Shown: positions 42,177-51,422 of the stretch, one piece after another | Numbering within the stretch: position 1 is the stretch's first letter | Layout: every line of letters begins with the position of its first letter | Assembly: GCA_029937545.1 (NCBI GenBank) | Contig: JAPYPR010000012.1 | Location: 1-62,291 of the forward strand | DNA length: 62,291 nt | DNA from: Erythrobacter sp. | Lineage (GTDB): Bacteria > Pseudomonadota > Alphaproteobacteria > Sphingomonadales > Sphingomonadaceae | Reading direction: 5' to 3' | Made by a program: the position numbers and the translations under genes | Notes under the pieces: model-generated | The model's database searches: none | Seen by the model: the letters and a program-made list of their open reading frames with translations, nothing else | Told to the model about the DNA's origin: nothing

Positions 42177-43492
42177 GTTTCGATGACGACCTGATGGGCG
42201 AGGTGTCCCGCGGTGCGCGGGCCCTCGTCGTGTGCCCTGACATCAGAGGCATGGCATACGACCTCGATGCCGACTCGCGTTTGGCAGAGGCGGAGGGTCT
42301 CGCACTCGCGATCGGCATTATCGTGGTCGAAAGCTTCGTCCTCCCGGTCAGGGAGGTGCGTCCAAACCTGCTGTTCGGCGCAGGCCAGGTGGAAAACATC
42401 CGCATCGCTTGCGAACAGGAAGAAGCCGAACTGGTGGTGGTCGATGGTGCCTTGAGCCCGATCCAGCAGCGCAATCTTGAAGAAAAGCTCGAGCGCAAGG
42501 TGATCGACCGCACCGGCCTGATCCTTGAGATTTTCGGCGAACGCGCGGCAACCGCTGAAGGTCGCCTGCAAGTCGAGCTCGCGCATCTTGACTACCAGCA
42601 GAGCCGCCTGGTGCGTAGCTGGACCCACCTCGAGCGGCAGCGCGGCGGTTTCGGATTCCTCGGCGGCCCAGGCGAGACCCAGATCGAAGCCGACCGCCGG
42701 ATGATCCGTCAGCGCATGGGGCGGCTGCGCAAGGAACTGGAACAGGTCCGCAAAACGCGCGGTCTTCATCGCGAACGTCGCGAACGTGCGCCTTGGCCGG
42801 TAATTGCCCTCGTCGGTTACACGAATGGTGGCAAATCCACACTGTTCAATCGCCTGACCGGGGCCGAGGTGATGGCCGAAGATCTGCTCTTCGCCACGCT
42901 CGATCCGACGATGCGTGCCATCGGCCTATCGGGCGTAGAGAAGGCGATCTTGTCCGATACGGTCGGATTCATTTCCGATCTCCCGACACAGCTGGTTGCG
43001 GCCTTCCGCGCCACGCTGGAGGAGGTGACGGCAGCGGATGTGATCTGCCATGTGCGCGACATGTCCAATCCGTCGAGCGATGCGCAGAAGAAGCAGGTGT
43101 TGCAGGTTCTCGCCGATCTGGGCGTAGTAGGGGAGCAGGGCGAGGGGACCGACATCCCGATCCTGGAAGTGTGGAACAAACTGGATCTGCTCTCCGGAGA
43201 TGACCGAGCCGAGTTTGAACAAGCTGCTGCTACAGACGAGGACGTGGTCGCTATTTCGGCGCTGACCGGGGAAGGGGTCGACGATTTTCTCTCTCGCGTC
43301 GATGCGATCCTTACGGCAGGCTCTCGCGAGCACGAGATTACGCTTGAGGTTGGCGAGGGGAAGGCGATCGCCTGGCTACACCAGCACGGTCACGTTCTCT
43401 CGGACGAGCCGGTGGGCGACAAGGGGCGGCGCAATCTGGTCGTGAAGCTATCCGACAAGGAATACGGACGCTTCCTGAGCCTGCAAGACTAG
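42155..43492 (+). CDS. hflX: GTPase HflX
   Basis: A translation-factor GTPase of about 445 residues that splits stalled ribosomes in bacteria. The N-terminal HflX domain ([17 protein letters not shown]) and the coiled region with [18 protein letters not shown] are followed by a GTPase domain: G1 [11 protein letters not shown]3 DTVGF and G4 NKLD. The start is uncertain: the frame opens at 42155, 22 bases inside hfq, but an ATG at 42194 is also possible. It is coupled to hfq, as in many proteobacteria. The stop shares the bases CTAG with the mazG stop. Confidence 0.93.
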   Translation: MGRGRQLSFDDDLMGEVSRGARALVVCPDIRGMAYDLDADSRLAEAEGLALAIGIIVVESFVLPVREVRPNLLFGAGQVENIRIACEQEEAELVVVDGALSPIQQRNLEEKLERKVIDRTGLILEIFGERAATAEGRLQVELAHLDYQQSRLVRSWTHLERQRGGFGFLGGPGETQIEADRRMIRQRMGRLRKELEQVRKTRGLHRERRERAPWPVIALVGYTNGGKSTLFNRLTGAEVMAEDLLFATLDPTMRAIGLSGVEKAILSDTVGFISDLPTQLVAAFRATLEEVTAADVICHVRDMSNPSSDAQKKQVLQVLADLGVVGEQGEGTDIPILEVWNKLDLLSGDDRAEFEQAAATDEDVVAISALTGEGVDDFLSRVDAILTAGSREHEITLEVGEGKAIAWLHQHGHVLSDEPVGDKGRRNLVVKLSDKEYGRFLSLQD

Positions 43493-44265
43493 GGCGTCGG
43501 ACTTCGCTCGGCCGCTTTCACTTGTTGCCAGACGTCTTCCTGCTCATCGAGCGTAAGAGTAGCAAATTCGCGCCCCTCCGACTGGGTGAGGCTCTCCATG
43601 TCACGAAAGCGCCGTTCGAATTTCGCATTCGAAGCCCGCAAGGCCTGTTCGGGATCGACCCCGTATCGCCTCACGATATTGACTGCCACGAAGAGAACGT
43701 CGCCCGCTTCGAGCAGACGTTCATCATCGCTCTCCGCCTCATCCAGTTCGCCGAGTTCTTCCCGGAGTTTCTCGATCGGTCCGGCAGTATCGGGCCAGTC
43801 GAATCCGGCACGTGTTGCGCGCTTCTGCAGTTTGTAGGAGCGCAGGAGCGCCGGTAATGCATTAGCGACGCCATCCATCGCGCTGGTCGATCCGCCAGCC
43901 TCACGCTCGGCGGCTTTCAGATCTTCCCAGCGACTGTCTTCCATCACTCCGCCTTCGTTCCCGAAGATGTGCGGATGACGAGCTTCCATCTTGTCCGAAA
44001 TGTCCTTGGCGACGTCGTCGAATGTGAAATGGCCGAGTTCTTCCGCCATCCGGGAATGGAAGACGACCTGAAACAGCAGATCGCCGAGTTCTCCGCGCAA
44101 GTCCGCCATGTCGTGCCGCTCTATGGCGTCTGCGACTTCGTAGGCTTCTTCGATCGTATAGGGCGCAATCGTGGCGAACGTCTGCGCCGTATCCCATTCG
44201 CAGCCGCGCTCCGGATCACGCAGCCGCGCCATGATTCCGAGAAGACGATCGAGCTGGTGCGTCAT
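43489..44265 (-). CDS. mazG: Nucleoside triphosphate pyrophosphohydrolase MazG
   Basis: A 258-residue two-domain NTP pyrophosphatase that removes aberrant nucleotides or lowers ppGpp-related stress. The first MazG domain has CEWDTAQTFATIAPYTIEEAYEVADAIE and ELGDLLFQVVFHSRM, with the EExxE...ExxD metal motif. The second (KLREELGELDEAESDDERLLEAGDVLF) repeats it. The start at MTHQLDRLL (44265) is the best match; an upstream GTG/TTG would add unrelated residues. It converges on hflX with a four-base overlap. Confidence 0.92.
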   Translation of the reverse strand: MTHQLDRLLGIMARLRDPERGCEWDTAQTFATIAPYTIEEAYEVADAIERHDMADLRGELGDLLFQVVFHSRMAEELGHFTFDDVAKDISDKMEARHPHIFGNEGGVMEDSRWEDLKAAEREAGGSTSAMDGVANALPALLRSYKLQKRATRAGFDWPDTAGPIEKLREELGELDEAESDDERLLEAGDVLFVAVNIVRRYGVDPEQALRASNAKFERRFRDMESLTQSEGREFATLTLDEQEDVWQQVKAAERSPTP

Positions 44266-44344
44266 GAAGGCGGAATAGCCCGACGCTTCCGACGGAGGAA
44301 GAGGCCGAGTGCGAGCCTTCCACCACAACCTGTGATGCGGAACG

Positions 44345-44358
44345 ATAATATATATTAT
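44345..44358. promoter_or_regulatory. AT-rich palindrome between mazG and a small membrane gene
   Basis: ATAATATATATTAT is a perfect 14-base palindrome in otherwise GC-rich DNA, within the 117 bases between the mazG start and the stop of the small membrane protein gene. It is probably a promoter or operator for leftward mazG transcription. A matched -35/-10 pair could not be fixed, so its role is inferred. Confidence 0.4.
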
Positions 44359-44382
44359 GTTAAACGAGAGGGCGGTCGATGA

Positions 44383-44550
44383 CTAGCTGACGATATCGAT
44401 CACGAGGATAACGATAGCGAAAATGCCAGCCCATGCCCCTGCCATGAACAAACCCTTGCGCCAACTCACATTGCGGGTGCCAAAACCGGCGGCGATCAGG
44501 ATCAAAAAGCCTGTCAGCAAGATCAGCGAGACGATCTGGTGTTCGCTCAT
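44383..44550 (-). CDS. 55-residue membrane protein after an MBL hydrolase
   Basis: A 55-residue protein with two predicted helices: about residues 7-22 (VSLILLTGFLILIAAG) and 36-53 (MAGAWAGIFAIVILVI), joined by a basic loop (GTRNVSWRKG). Its ATG overlaps the stop of the upstream metallo-hydrolase gene (ATGA), which makes real translation likely. It resembles the short inner-membrane proteins often found at ends of such operons but I do not recognise a named family. The function is unknown. It is the last gene of the minus-strand run metG-tatD-MBL. Confidence 0.75.
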   Translation of the reverse strand: MSEHQIVSLILLTGFLILIAAGFGTRNVSWRKGLFMAGAWAGIFAIVILVIDIVS

Positions 44551-45314
44551 GCTGACATCTCCAAGCCATCATATCCGACGAGCACGTTTGCCGGCACCTC
44601 GGCACATAGGCTCCGATAATCCATGCTCTTGTCCATATGTGTCAGGACGGATTTTCGCGCCTTAGTTTTCCGACCAAGCTCAAGCGCCATTTCAAGGTTG
44701 GCATGCGTTGGATGCTTCTTCCGGCGAAGGCAATCGACCACGAGCAGGTCCGCGTTCTGGAAACAGCGGAGCATCTCCTGGGTGATTTCGCTGAAATCGG
44801 TTGCGTAAACAAGCGAACGGCCATCCGCCTCGAAGCGGAAACCGGTGCTGGTCACAGGCCCGTGAGGCATTTCGACATAATCGAACGAGAAACCCGCAAC
44901 CAACGGTTTTTCCGTGACTTCTTTTAAGCCGATCAGCGTGGGATAGCCGAACTGGCCTTCAAAAACGTAATCGAATCTGCGACGCAAGCGCTCGCAGGTC
45001 ACTTTGCTCGCAAACCCAGGCAGTGGATTGCTGCGGTCGTAGCGCATGACACGCAGATCATCGATGCCGTGGCAATGATCGGCGTGATCATGCGTCCAGA
45101 AAACGGCATCGACCTTGTCGATATGGTTAGCCAGAAGCTGGCTCCGCAGATCGGTCGAGGTATCGACCAGTATTCGCTGGCCGGCATCGTTCTCGACGAT
45201 GATCGAAACACGGCTACGCCGGTTCCGCGGTTCGCTAGGATCGCATTCGCCCCAATCGGCGCCGATCCGCGGCACCCCGGTCGAGGTCCCCGAGCCTAGC
45301 ATCAGGAGTTTCAC
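44547..45314 (-). CDS. PhnP-like metallo-β-lactamase-fold hydrolase
   Basis: A 255-residue MBL-fold hydrolase. It opens with LGSGTSTGVPRIG, typical of the PhnP/RNase Z-like branch. The metal motif THDHADHCHGID gives HxHxDH, and the later ligands are the Asp in YATDF and His in THMD. It is probably a phosphodiesterase; PhnP acts on cyclic ribosyl phosphates, but no phn genes are here. Its start overlaps the tatD stop by four bases, and its stop overlaps the small membrane gene, so the run is translationally coupled. Confidence 0.88.
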   Translation of the reverse strand: MKLLMLGSGTSTGVPRIGADWGECDPSEPRNRRSRVSIIVENDAGQRILVDTSTDLRSQLLANHIDKVDAVFWTHDHADHCHGIDDLRVMRYDRSNPLPGFASKVTCERLRRRFDYVFEGQFGYPTLIGLKEVTEKPLVAGFSFDYVEMPHGPVTSTGFRFEADGRSLVYATDFSEITQEMLRCFQNADLLVVDCLRRKKHPTHANLEMALELGRKTKARKSVLTHMDKSMDYRSLCAEVPANVLVGYDGLEMSA

Positions 45315-46087
45315 TGCGCTGCCTTGCTGAATAAACCGTAGAAATTGCGTGTCGTATATTCGGCGAGGTCTTCAAGGCTCTCGCCGCGCAGTTCCGCGAG
45401 GAATGCGGCGGTGTCGCGGACATAACCCGGCTCGCAGGCTTTGCCGCGATGCGGTACCGGAGCAAGAAACGGACTATCGGTTTCGACCAGCAGCCGATCG
45501 CGTGGAATGGTCTTCGCAACCTCCTGCAAGTCCTTGGCATTCTTGAAGGTTACGATACCGGAGATCGAGATCGATAGCCCCAATACCAGAACGCGGGCGC
45601 CGAACTCCGCCGATGCGGTGAAGCAATGGATAAGCGCAGGGAAGGCCCCCTTCCCCAACTCGTCCTCGAGAATGGCGAGCGTGTCATCTTCCGCATCGCG
45701 CGTGTGAACGATGACGGGCAAACCGGTTTCGCGCGCCACGTCGATGTGCATGCGGAACAGGCGCTGCTGCGCAGAACGATCGGAATGGTCGTAATAGTAA
45801 TCGAGACCGGTTTCGCCGATGCCGATGACTTTCCGGCGCATCGTAGCCTCGAGCAATTCCTCCCGCTTGAGATCGAGATGCTCGTCGGCATTATGGGGAT
45901 GGATGCCCACGCTGGCGAAAACTTGGGGATTTAGTTCGGCCGTGCCCACGACCTGCGACCATTCCGACTGCTTGGTCGAGATATTCAGGAATGCCGCGAC
46001 CCCGGCCTCGCGAGCGCGATTGAGGATGGCTGCCTGATCCTCCACCAGGCCTTCGTATTCCAGATGGCAATGGCTATCGACAAGCAT
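45311..46087 (-). CDS. tatD: TatD-family metal-dependent nuclease
   Basis: A 258-residue TIM-barrel hydrolase of the TatD/YcfH family, with 3'-5' exonuclease activity in E. coli. Signature residues are the opening DSHCHLE (HxH metal site), then IGETGLDYYYD, IVHTRDAEDD, IHCFTA and ETDSPFLAP. Length is normal. It is coupled to metG (the stop and start share one base at 46087) and to the MBL gene, the common metG-tatD-MBL order. Confidence 0.95.
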   Translation of the reverse strand: MLVDSHCHLEYEGLVEDQAAILNRAREAGVAAFLNISTKQSEWSQVVGTAELNPQVFASVGIHPHNADEHLDLKREELLEATMRRKVIGIGETGLDYYYDHSDRSAQQRLFRMHIDVARETGLPVIVHTRDAEDDTLAILEDELGKGAFPALIHCFTASAEFGARVLVLGLSISISGIVTFKNAKDLQEVAKTIPRDRLLVETDSPFLAPVPHRGKACEPGYVRDTAAFLAELRGESLEDLAEYTTRNFYGLFSKAAQ

Positions 46088-47646
46088 TAGGCGGCCTCAG
46101 CTTCAGGGAGTTCGAGCCGCGGGAATACGGGCGTGGGCTTTTCGATGTTTCGGCCGGACGCCACATTCGCCGCAAACCAGCTCTCGTCGGCAAGCGCTGC
46201 GTAATCGCGCTGTTCCATCGGGACGGCAAGTTGATCGAGGACCGCCGTCGATTTGTCGGGGATGATGGGCTGGATTGCGACGGCAAGGTCGCGGATCGCA
46301 ATGAGCAAGGTCTGGAGCACAGCCTTCATACGCTCCGGATCAGTCTTCTTCAGCGCCCAGGGGGCCTGTTCGTCGACATATTGGTTGCAGGCAAAGACCG
46401 CGCGCAGCCAGGCTTCGATCCCGACCGAGAAATTAAGCGCCTCGAACTCCTGCGGCAGCGTGACGACGCAGGCTTCGCGCACTTTAGCCAGCAGCGCCTT
46501 GTCGTCGCCTGCAGGCTCGAACGCTTCCAGCTTGCCGGCCATATTTTTAGCCACCATCGACAGCGTGCGTTGCGCCAGATTGCCGAAGCTATTGGCGAGC
46601 TCGGCATTCACTTTCGTAACAAGCGCTTCTGCGGAATAGCTGCCATCCTGTCCGAAAGTCACCTCCGCCATCAGGAAATAACGAAGCGCATCGACACCGA
46701 AGGTTTCGGCGAGTTCCATCGGATCAGTGACATTGCCGGCCGATTTCGATTCCTTCACGCCGCGATTCAGAAGGAAACCGTGGCCGAAAACCTTCTTCGG
46801 TAGCGGCAGATCGGCGCTCATCAGGAAGGCGGGCCAATAGATCGTGTGGAAACGTACGATGTCCTTGCCGATCAGGTGGAGATCGGCCGGCCAGAACTTG
46901 TCCCATAGCTCGCCGCCGTCGGGATAGCCGAGACCGGTAATATAGTTCGTCAGTGCATCGACCCAGACATACATCACGTGCCCGTCGGCGCCGGGAACCT
47001 TCACTCCCCAGTCGAAGCTCGTGCGGCTCACGGAAAGATCCTGCAGTCCGCGCTCGACGAAGGCGATCATTTCGTTGCGGCGGCTTGTCGGCTCGAGGAA
47101 GGCCGATGTTCGCAGCAATTCCAGCAGCGGCTCGGCATAGTTCGACAGGCGGAAGAACCAGCTTTCTTCTTCGGTCCATTCGACCGGAGTGCCTTGAGGA
47201 GATAGCTTTTCGCCCCCTTCCCCCTCGACCAGTTCCTTCTCGTCGTAATAGGCTTCGTCGCGAACCGAATACCATCCCTCGTAACGATCGAGGTAAAGAT
47301 CGCCCTTCGCTTCCATCGCGTCCCAGATGGCTTGGCTCGCGCGGTGGTGATCGGCGTCGGTCGTGCGAATGAAACGGTCGTACGAGATATTCAAAACGTC
47401 GAACAGGTTCTTGAAGGAAAAAGACATTTCGTCTGCCAGCTCGCGAGGGGTCTGGCCGAGGTCACGCGCCTTTTGGGCCATCTTTAGCCCGTGTTCGTCC
47501 GTGCCGGTCTGAAAGCGGACTTCACGCCCGCGCAGACGCTGGTATCGTGCCATCACATCGGCTGCGATCGTTTCGTAAGCGTGGCCGATGTGCGGTTTGC
47601 CGTTCGGATAATGGATCGCGGTGGTGATATAATAGGGTTCAGACAT
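46087..47646 (-). CDS. metG: Methionyl-tRNA synthetase
   Basis: A 519-residue class I synthetase charging tRNA-Met. The HIGH motif reads HIGH (PNGKPHIGHAYE). The second signature is KESKS at residues 298-302, in place of the usual KMSKS. The connective region lacks paired cysteines, so it is the zinc-free type, and no C-terminal EMAP-like domain is present. The start at MSEPYYI (47646) lies eight bases inside the holB gene. It is the middle of a run with tmk and holB upstream, and tatD downstream. Confidence 0.95.
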   Translation of the reverse strand: MSEPYYITTAIHYPNGKPHIGHAYETIAADVMARYQRLRGREVRFQTGTDEHGLKMAQKARDLGQTPRELADEMSFSFKNLFDVLNISYDRFIRTTDADHHRASQAIWDAMEAKGDLYLDRYEGWYSVRDEAYYDEKELVEGEGGEKLSPQGTPVEWTEEESWFFRLSNYAEPLLELLRTSAFLEPTSRRNEMIAFVERGLQDLSVSRTSFDWGVKVPGADGHVMYVWVDALTNYITGLGYPDGGELWDKFWPADLHLIGKDIVRFHTIYWPAFLMSADLPLPKKVFGHGFLLNRGVKESKSAGNVTDPMELAETFGVDALRYFLMAEVTFGQDGSYSAEALVTKVNAELANSFGNLAQRTLSMVAKNMAGKLEAFEPAGDDKALLAKVREACVVTLPQEFEALNFSVGIEAWLRAVFACNQYVDEQAPWALKKTDPERMKAVLQTLLIAIRDLAVAIQPIIPDKSTAVLDQLAVPMEQRDYAALADESWFAANVASGRNIEKPTPVFPRLELPEAEAA

Positions 47647-48586
47647 TGGTCTTCTCGCTAGCCGCAGCCGCCTTGGCGAGCAAGGTGCCGATTTCCATGG
47701 CGAGCAGCCCTGCGTCAAAATTGTAAGTCGGCTGTTCGCCGGTGAGGCGGACGAGTTCGCTGTGTGCGTCGATAAGCGCGAGGGGATATCCCGATTGCGT
47801 ATCTAATCTGTCGGCCAGCGCCGAACGCGCAAGGTCGAGGACGGCCAGCAAGCGATCGCGATCCGGACGCGCGCCGATTGCGCCGGCGAGTTGGCCGCGT
47901 AACGCAAAGTCGGAGTCGCCGGTTTCGAGAATTTTCCCCATCAGCGTCGCCGCTTTGCCCAGATCGAGCTCCACGAAGGACAGCGCTGCACCGGGCGATC
48001 CGGCCGCAGCGGCAATGGCTGCGCCGCGCGTCGCCTGATTGGTTTCGGGCGCAAGCTCGGCGAGCAGCGAAGCCATCGCCCCATCCGGAACGACCGGAAA
48101 GCGCAGAACCCGGCAGCGCGAGCGGATCGTCGGCAGAAGCCGGGCAGGACTATGGGCCACGAGCAAAAAGAAGGTTCCTTCGGGCGGCTCCTCGAGGCTC
48201 TTGAGCAATGCGTTGGCTGCGTTGCGCTCCAGATCGTCCGCCGGGTCGATGATGATGACGCGGCGATTGCCGACCGTAGGCCGAGTGGTCAGCCGCTGCT
48301 GCATTCTTCTGACTTGAGCGATGCGAATGCTGCGCGCGAGCTCGAACGGCTTGCCATCGGCGCGCTTGCGCTCTTCCTTCTCGTCCTTCGGTTCATGCGT
48401 GAGCAGGTGGATGTCGGGATGGTGCTCCATATCCGCGGGTGCGCCGAGCAGTTCGCGCGCGGCCGCAGCGGCGAAGCTCGCCTTCCCCACGCCCCTTCGG
48501 CCCGCGAGCAACCAGGCGTGATGCATCCGGCTGCCTTTCCCTGCTTCGCGCCACTCTCGCCACGCGTCCTGATGTCCAAGGAGCAT
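47639..48586 (-). CDS. holB: DNA polymerase III subunit δ'
   Basis: A 315-residue clamp-loader subunit. The Walker A region is GRRGVGKASFA, with GKA in place of the usual GKT/S, which fits the non-hydrolysing δ' role. The AAA+ sensor region reads NALLKSLEEPPEGTFFLLVAHSP, and IRSRCRVLRF is the SRC motif that δ' supplies to its neighbour. No zinc-binding cysteines are seen. It overlaps metG by eight bases and shares one base with tmk, in the usual tmk-holB-metG order. Confidence 0.93.
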   Translation of the reverse strand: MLLGHQDAWREWREAGKGSRMHHAWLLAGRRGVGKASFAAAAARELLGAPADMEHHPDIHLLTHEPKDEKEERKRADGKPFELARSIRIAQVRRMQQRLTTRPTVGNRRVIIIDPADDLERNAANALLKSLEEPPEGTFFLLVAHSPARLLPTIRSRCRVLRFPVVPDGAMASLLAELAPETNQATRGAAIAAAAGSPGAALSFVELDLGKAATLMGKILETGDSDFALRGQLAGAIGARPDRDRLLAVLDLARSALADRLDTQSGYPLALIDAHSELVRLTGEQPTYNFDAGLLAMEIGTLLAKAAAASEKTNV

Positions 48587-49233
48587 TAGCGACCCTCGCC
48601 GACCAAAGGCGAGAGTACTTGGAGTACGCGGGCGTGGACGTCTTCTTTGGAACCGGAACCATCGATAAATGCGAAGCGGTCCGGCTCCTGCGCTGCGAAG
48701 TCACGAAATGCCGCGTTGACCGACGCATGATATTCTGCGGATCTTCCACCGATGGCGTCGGATTGTCCGCCGTCCCGTTCGGTCAGCCGCCGGTCGACCT
48801 CCGCTGCTTCTGCATTGATGACGAGCGTCATGTCAGGCAAGAGGCCGTCACTCCCGATAGCGTGCAACTCGCGTACGATCTTGTCTCCGAGTTCGCCCGC
48901 GACCCCCTGATAGGCCCTGCTCGAGTCTACGAAACGATCGCAGATGACCCACCGCCCTTCTTGCAGTGCAGGTCGGATAAGTCGCGCCACATGATCAGCC
49001 CTTGCGGCAGCGAAAAGCAGTGCTTCGGCTTCCTTCGTCCAGCCCTTGCCCGGAGGATTCAGCAGCAAACCCCTGATGGCCTCGGCACCCGATGTGCCGC
49101 CCGGTTCGCGCGTAAGACAGTAGGCGACGCCTTGCGCCTCGAGCACCTCTGCAAGCAGGCGGGCCTGGGTCGATTTTCCCATGCCCTCCCCGCCCTCGAA
49201 AGCTATGAAGCGTCCTCTCCTCACGATATCCAC
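48586..49233 (-). CDS. tmk: Thymidylate kinase
   Basis: A 215-residue P-loop kinase converting dTMP to dTDP. Walker A is FEGGEGMGKSTQ and the DRx motif is ICDRFVDSSRAYQG. A lid region with Arg residues follows. The start overlaps the end of the dac gene by 13 bases, and the stop shares its last base with the holB start. Essential for DNA synthesis, like its holB partner. Confidence 0.95.
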   Translation of the reverse strand: MDIVRRGRFIAFEGGEGMGKSTQARLLAEVLEAQGVAYCLTREPGGTSGAEAIRGLLLNPPGKGWTKEAEALLFAAARADHVARLIRPALQEGRWVICDRFVDSSRAYQGVAGELGDKIVRELHAIGSDGLLPDMTLVINAEAAEVDRRLTERDGGQSDAIGGRSAEYHASVNAAFRDFAAQEPDRFAFIDGSGSKEDVHARVLQVLSPLVGEGR

Positions 49234-50387
49234 CCGGCAAAGCCGTTGACCAATCGCTGGACCGGGCCGGCCACTTCGACGTCCTGCTCCGCATGGAGAG
49301 GAATGCGGCTCTCGGGCATGCCTTCGATCGCGATGACAAGGTCTGCGATCCGCTCTCCCTTGCTGATGGGCGCGCGGACGGGTCCCTCGTAACGCACAGA
49401 GAGCGTCACCTGAGGATTTTTTCCGCGTGGAATGGCAATCCGGACCGGACCTCCGGCGCGTAGTCCGACCGATCGCGCTGCCCCTTCTTGCACGCGTGCG
49501 GTCGCGATCCGCTGCTCTGCCGGCGCCAGCAGCCTGCTATCGAAAGAATCGAAACCCCATTCGATCAAGCTGCGTGCGGCTTCGTTGCGCATCCTGCCGC
49601 GCGGACTGCCGGCGACCACCATGATCAGCCTTTGCCCGTCCCGCTCGGCAGAACCGAGAAAGCCATAGCCAGCCTGATTGGTGAAGCCGCTCTTGATCCC
49701 GTCGGCACCGCGCACGACGCCGGTGATGGGATCGTGGTTGCGCTGGGCGATGCCGTTGTATTCGAAACCGGTTGCTCCGAAGAAATGCGCGTACTTGGAG
49801 GGGTGCCGGGCTATCATCGTCTGACCGAGCAGCGCCAGATCGCGCGCGGTCGTGAATGTGTCGCCTTCATCCATCCAGCCGTTCGGCGTGCCGAAGCGGC
49901 TATCGGTCATGCCGATTTCGCTGGCTTTGGCATTCATTGCGGCAAGCCAATCCTCCAGCGTGCCCGCGGCGCCTTCGGCCAGCACGATCGATCCATCATT
50001 GGCGGAGATCGTGGTGATTGCGTGCAGCAGGTCGTCCACCGTAACCCGCGCATCGGCCGGCAGGAACATGGTCGAGCCGACGCGATGCCACTTGCGGAAT
50101 GTTTCCGGGCGGATCGTGTAGACCTGTTGCGGAAAGAGCCTGCCCTCCTCCATCCACTCGAAAGCGAGGAAGGTGGTCATTGTCTTCGTGATCGAGGCGG
50201 GCATGAACCGGCGGTCGGCCTCGCGCGAAAACAGCACCTGGCCACTCTTGGCATCGATCAGATAGGCAATCGGTGCCGCTTCGACGCTGGGGATCACCGG
50301 CTCGATCTCGGATCGAGACTGCTGCGCCCCTGCCGTCGTCGGGAGTGCAAGGGCCAGTGCCGAAAGAAAGGTAAGTTGCTTGCGCAT
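49221..50387 (-). CDS. D-alanyl-D-alanine carboxypeptidase (DacA/DacC type)
   Basis: A 388-residue low-molecular-weight penicillin-binding protein, exported via a signal peptide (cleavage near TTAGAQ). The serine motif is SITK in MPASITKTMTTF, the second motif is SAN in TISANDGS, and the KTG equivalent is KSG in DGIKSGFTNQ. A C-terminal β-domain follows and a short amphipathic tail may anchor it to the membrane. It trims peptidoglycan stem peptides in the periplasm. It begins a run continuing into tmk, behind two other cell-wall genes. Confidence 0.93.
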   Translation of the reverse strand: MRKQLTFLSALALALPTTAGAQQSRSEIEPVIPSVEAAPIAYLIDAKSGQVLFSREADRRFMPASITKTMTTFLAFEWMEEGRLFPQQVYTIRPETFRKWHRVGSTMFLPADARVTVDDLLHAITTISANDGSIVLAEGAAGTLEDWLAAMNAKASEIGMTDSRFGTPNGWMDEGDTFTTARDLALLGQTMIARHPSKYAHFFGATGFEYNGIAQRNHDPITGVVRGADGIKSGFTNQAGYGFLGSAERDGQRLIMVVAGSPRGRMRNEAARSLIEWGFDSFDSRLLAPAEQRIATARVQEGAARSVGLRAGGPVRIAIPRGKNPQVTLSVRYEGPVRAPISKGERIADLVIAIEGMPESRIPLHAEQDVEVAGPVQRLVNGFAGWIS

Positions 50388-50420
50388 GCGGTTCCTGCAG
50401 GCCGGATACGGACCGACCGG

Positions 50421-51422
50421 CTACTCTGCGGTTTGGATCAGGGCGTCTCTATAGCCTTCGCCCTGCAGCTTTGCGAGCGCTTGCGCGGCCTTTTCCCTGC
50501 TCGCGAACGGCCCCATGCGAACGAGGCTGAGCGAGCCGCTCGGCGTGATGAAACCCCCGACCTTCTCGGCGAGACGCTCGGCATTGTCGCGCACCGAGAA
50601 AGCGCCCAGTTGAACAATGAAGCGGCCGGTGCCCGAGGCTTCCGAAAGGTTTGGATCCGCCTGCTCATTCTCATCGGCATTGGGTTGGGCCACCGGTTCT
50701 GGATTTTCGACCGCATCCGGTTGCTCGCCATACTTGCCTTCGTCCGCTTCAGTATCCTCTGGCAGGATTTGCCCTGGAGACGAGTCGAGGTCTGCGCTTG
50801 GATCGATGGCCGCGATACTGGCTGCATCCGGCTCCCTCCCACTGACCGAATCCTGCCGGGGATCGCGCAAGGAGGCGGAGCCGGAATCCGGCAACCGGCG
50901 CTTGAGCACCTCGACCAGGCTGGCTGGCGTATCCATGCGAAGCGGCGCTTCCTCACCCTGTCGCAACATTGCGCGATGCTCTTCGGGCGGATTGACCCGG
51001 CGCATGCGTATCGGCGTTCCGTCGATCGCTCGAAGTTGCGCGAGCGCGCCTGGCGACAGCGCAAGCAGCCGATCCGTCGTCATCGGCCCCCGGCGTTCCA
51101 GTCGAACGAGAATCGTGCGACCGGTGTCCAAGGAGGTCACCTCGACATAACTCGGCAGAGGCAGGGTCTTGTGTGCTCCGGTCACCCTGTCGCCGCCGTC
51201 TCCGTCAGCTGCGATATACCCGACGCGGTCGTAATTCATCGTATCGACTGGCGTGAAGGTCTCGCCGTCGATCACATAGGGATCACCGAGCACTATCGGG
51301 TAGTCGGCGGACGGCCCTGTCAGTGCGTCCGCTGCTTCCTGAGCATGAACGGCGAGGGGCATCCCTGCCGCACCCATCAGGAGCACGGCACAGAACGCTC
51401 CAAACCTATCGCGCAATTTCAT
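50421..51422 (-). CDS. RlpA-like protein with C-terminal SPOR domain
   Basis: About 333 residues: a signal peptide (cleavage near AVHAQE), a double-psi β-barrel (about 45-145) like RlpA, a long Asp/Glu/Pro-rich linker, and a SPOR domain at the C-terminus (RFIVQLGAFSVRDNAERLAEKV), which binds denuded septal glycan. The conserved AHKTLP is present, but the usual NDRGP acid motif of active RlpA reads LERRGP here, so lytic activity is doubtful. It overlaps the mltB-like gene upstream by 17 bases. The ATG at 51422 is chosen over one six codons earlier. Confidence 0.8.
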   Translation of the reverse strand: MKLRDRFGAFCAVLLMGAAGMPLAVHAQEAADALTGPSADYPIVLGDPYVIDGETFTPVDTMNYDRVGYIAADGDGGDRVTGAHKTLPLPSYVEVTSLDTGRTILVRLERRGPMTTDRLLALSPGALAQLRAIDGTPIRMRRVNPPEEHRAMLRQGEEAPLRMDTPASLVEVLKRRLPDSGSASLRDPRQDSVSGREPDAASIAAIDPSADLDSSPGQILPEDTEADEGKYGEQPDAVENPEPVAQPNADENEQADPNLSEASGTGRFIVQLGAFSVRDNAERLAEKVGGFITPSGSLSLVRMGPFASREKAAQALAKLQGEGYRDALIQTAE

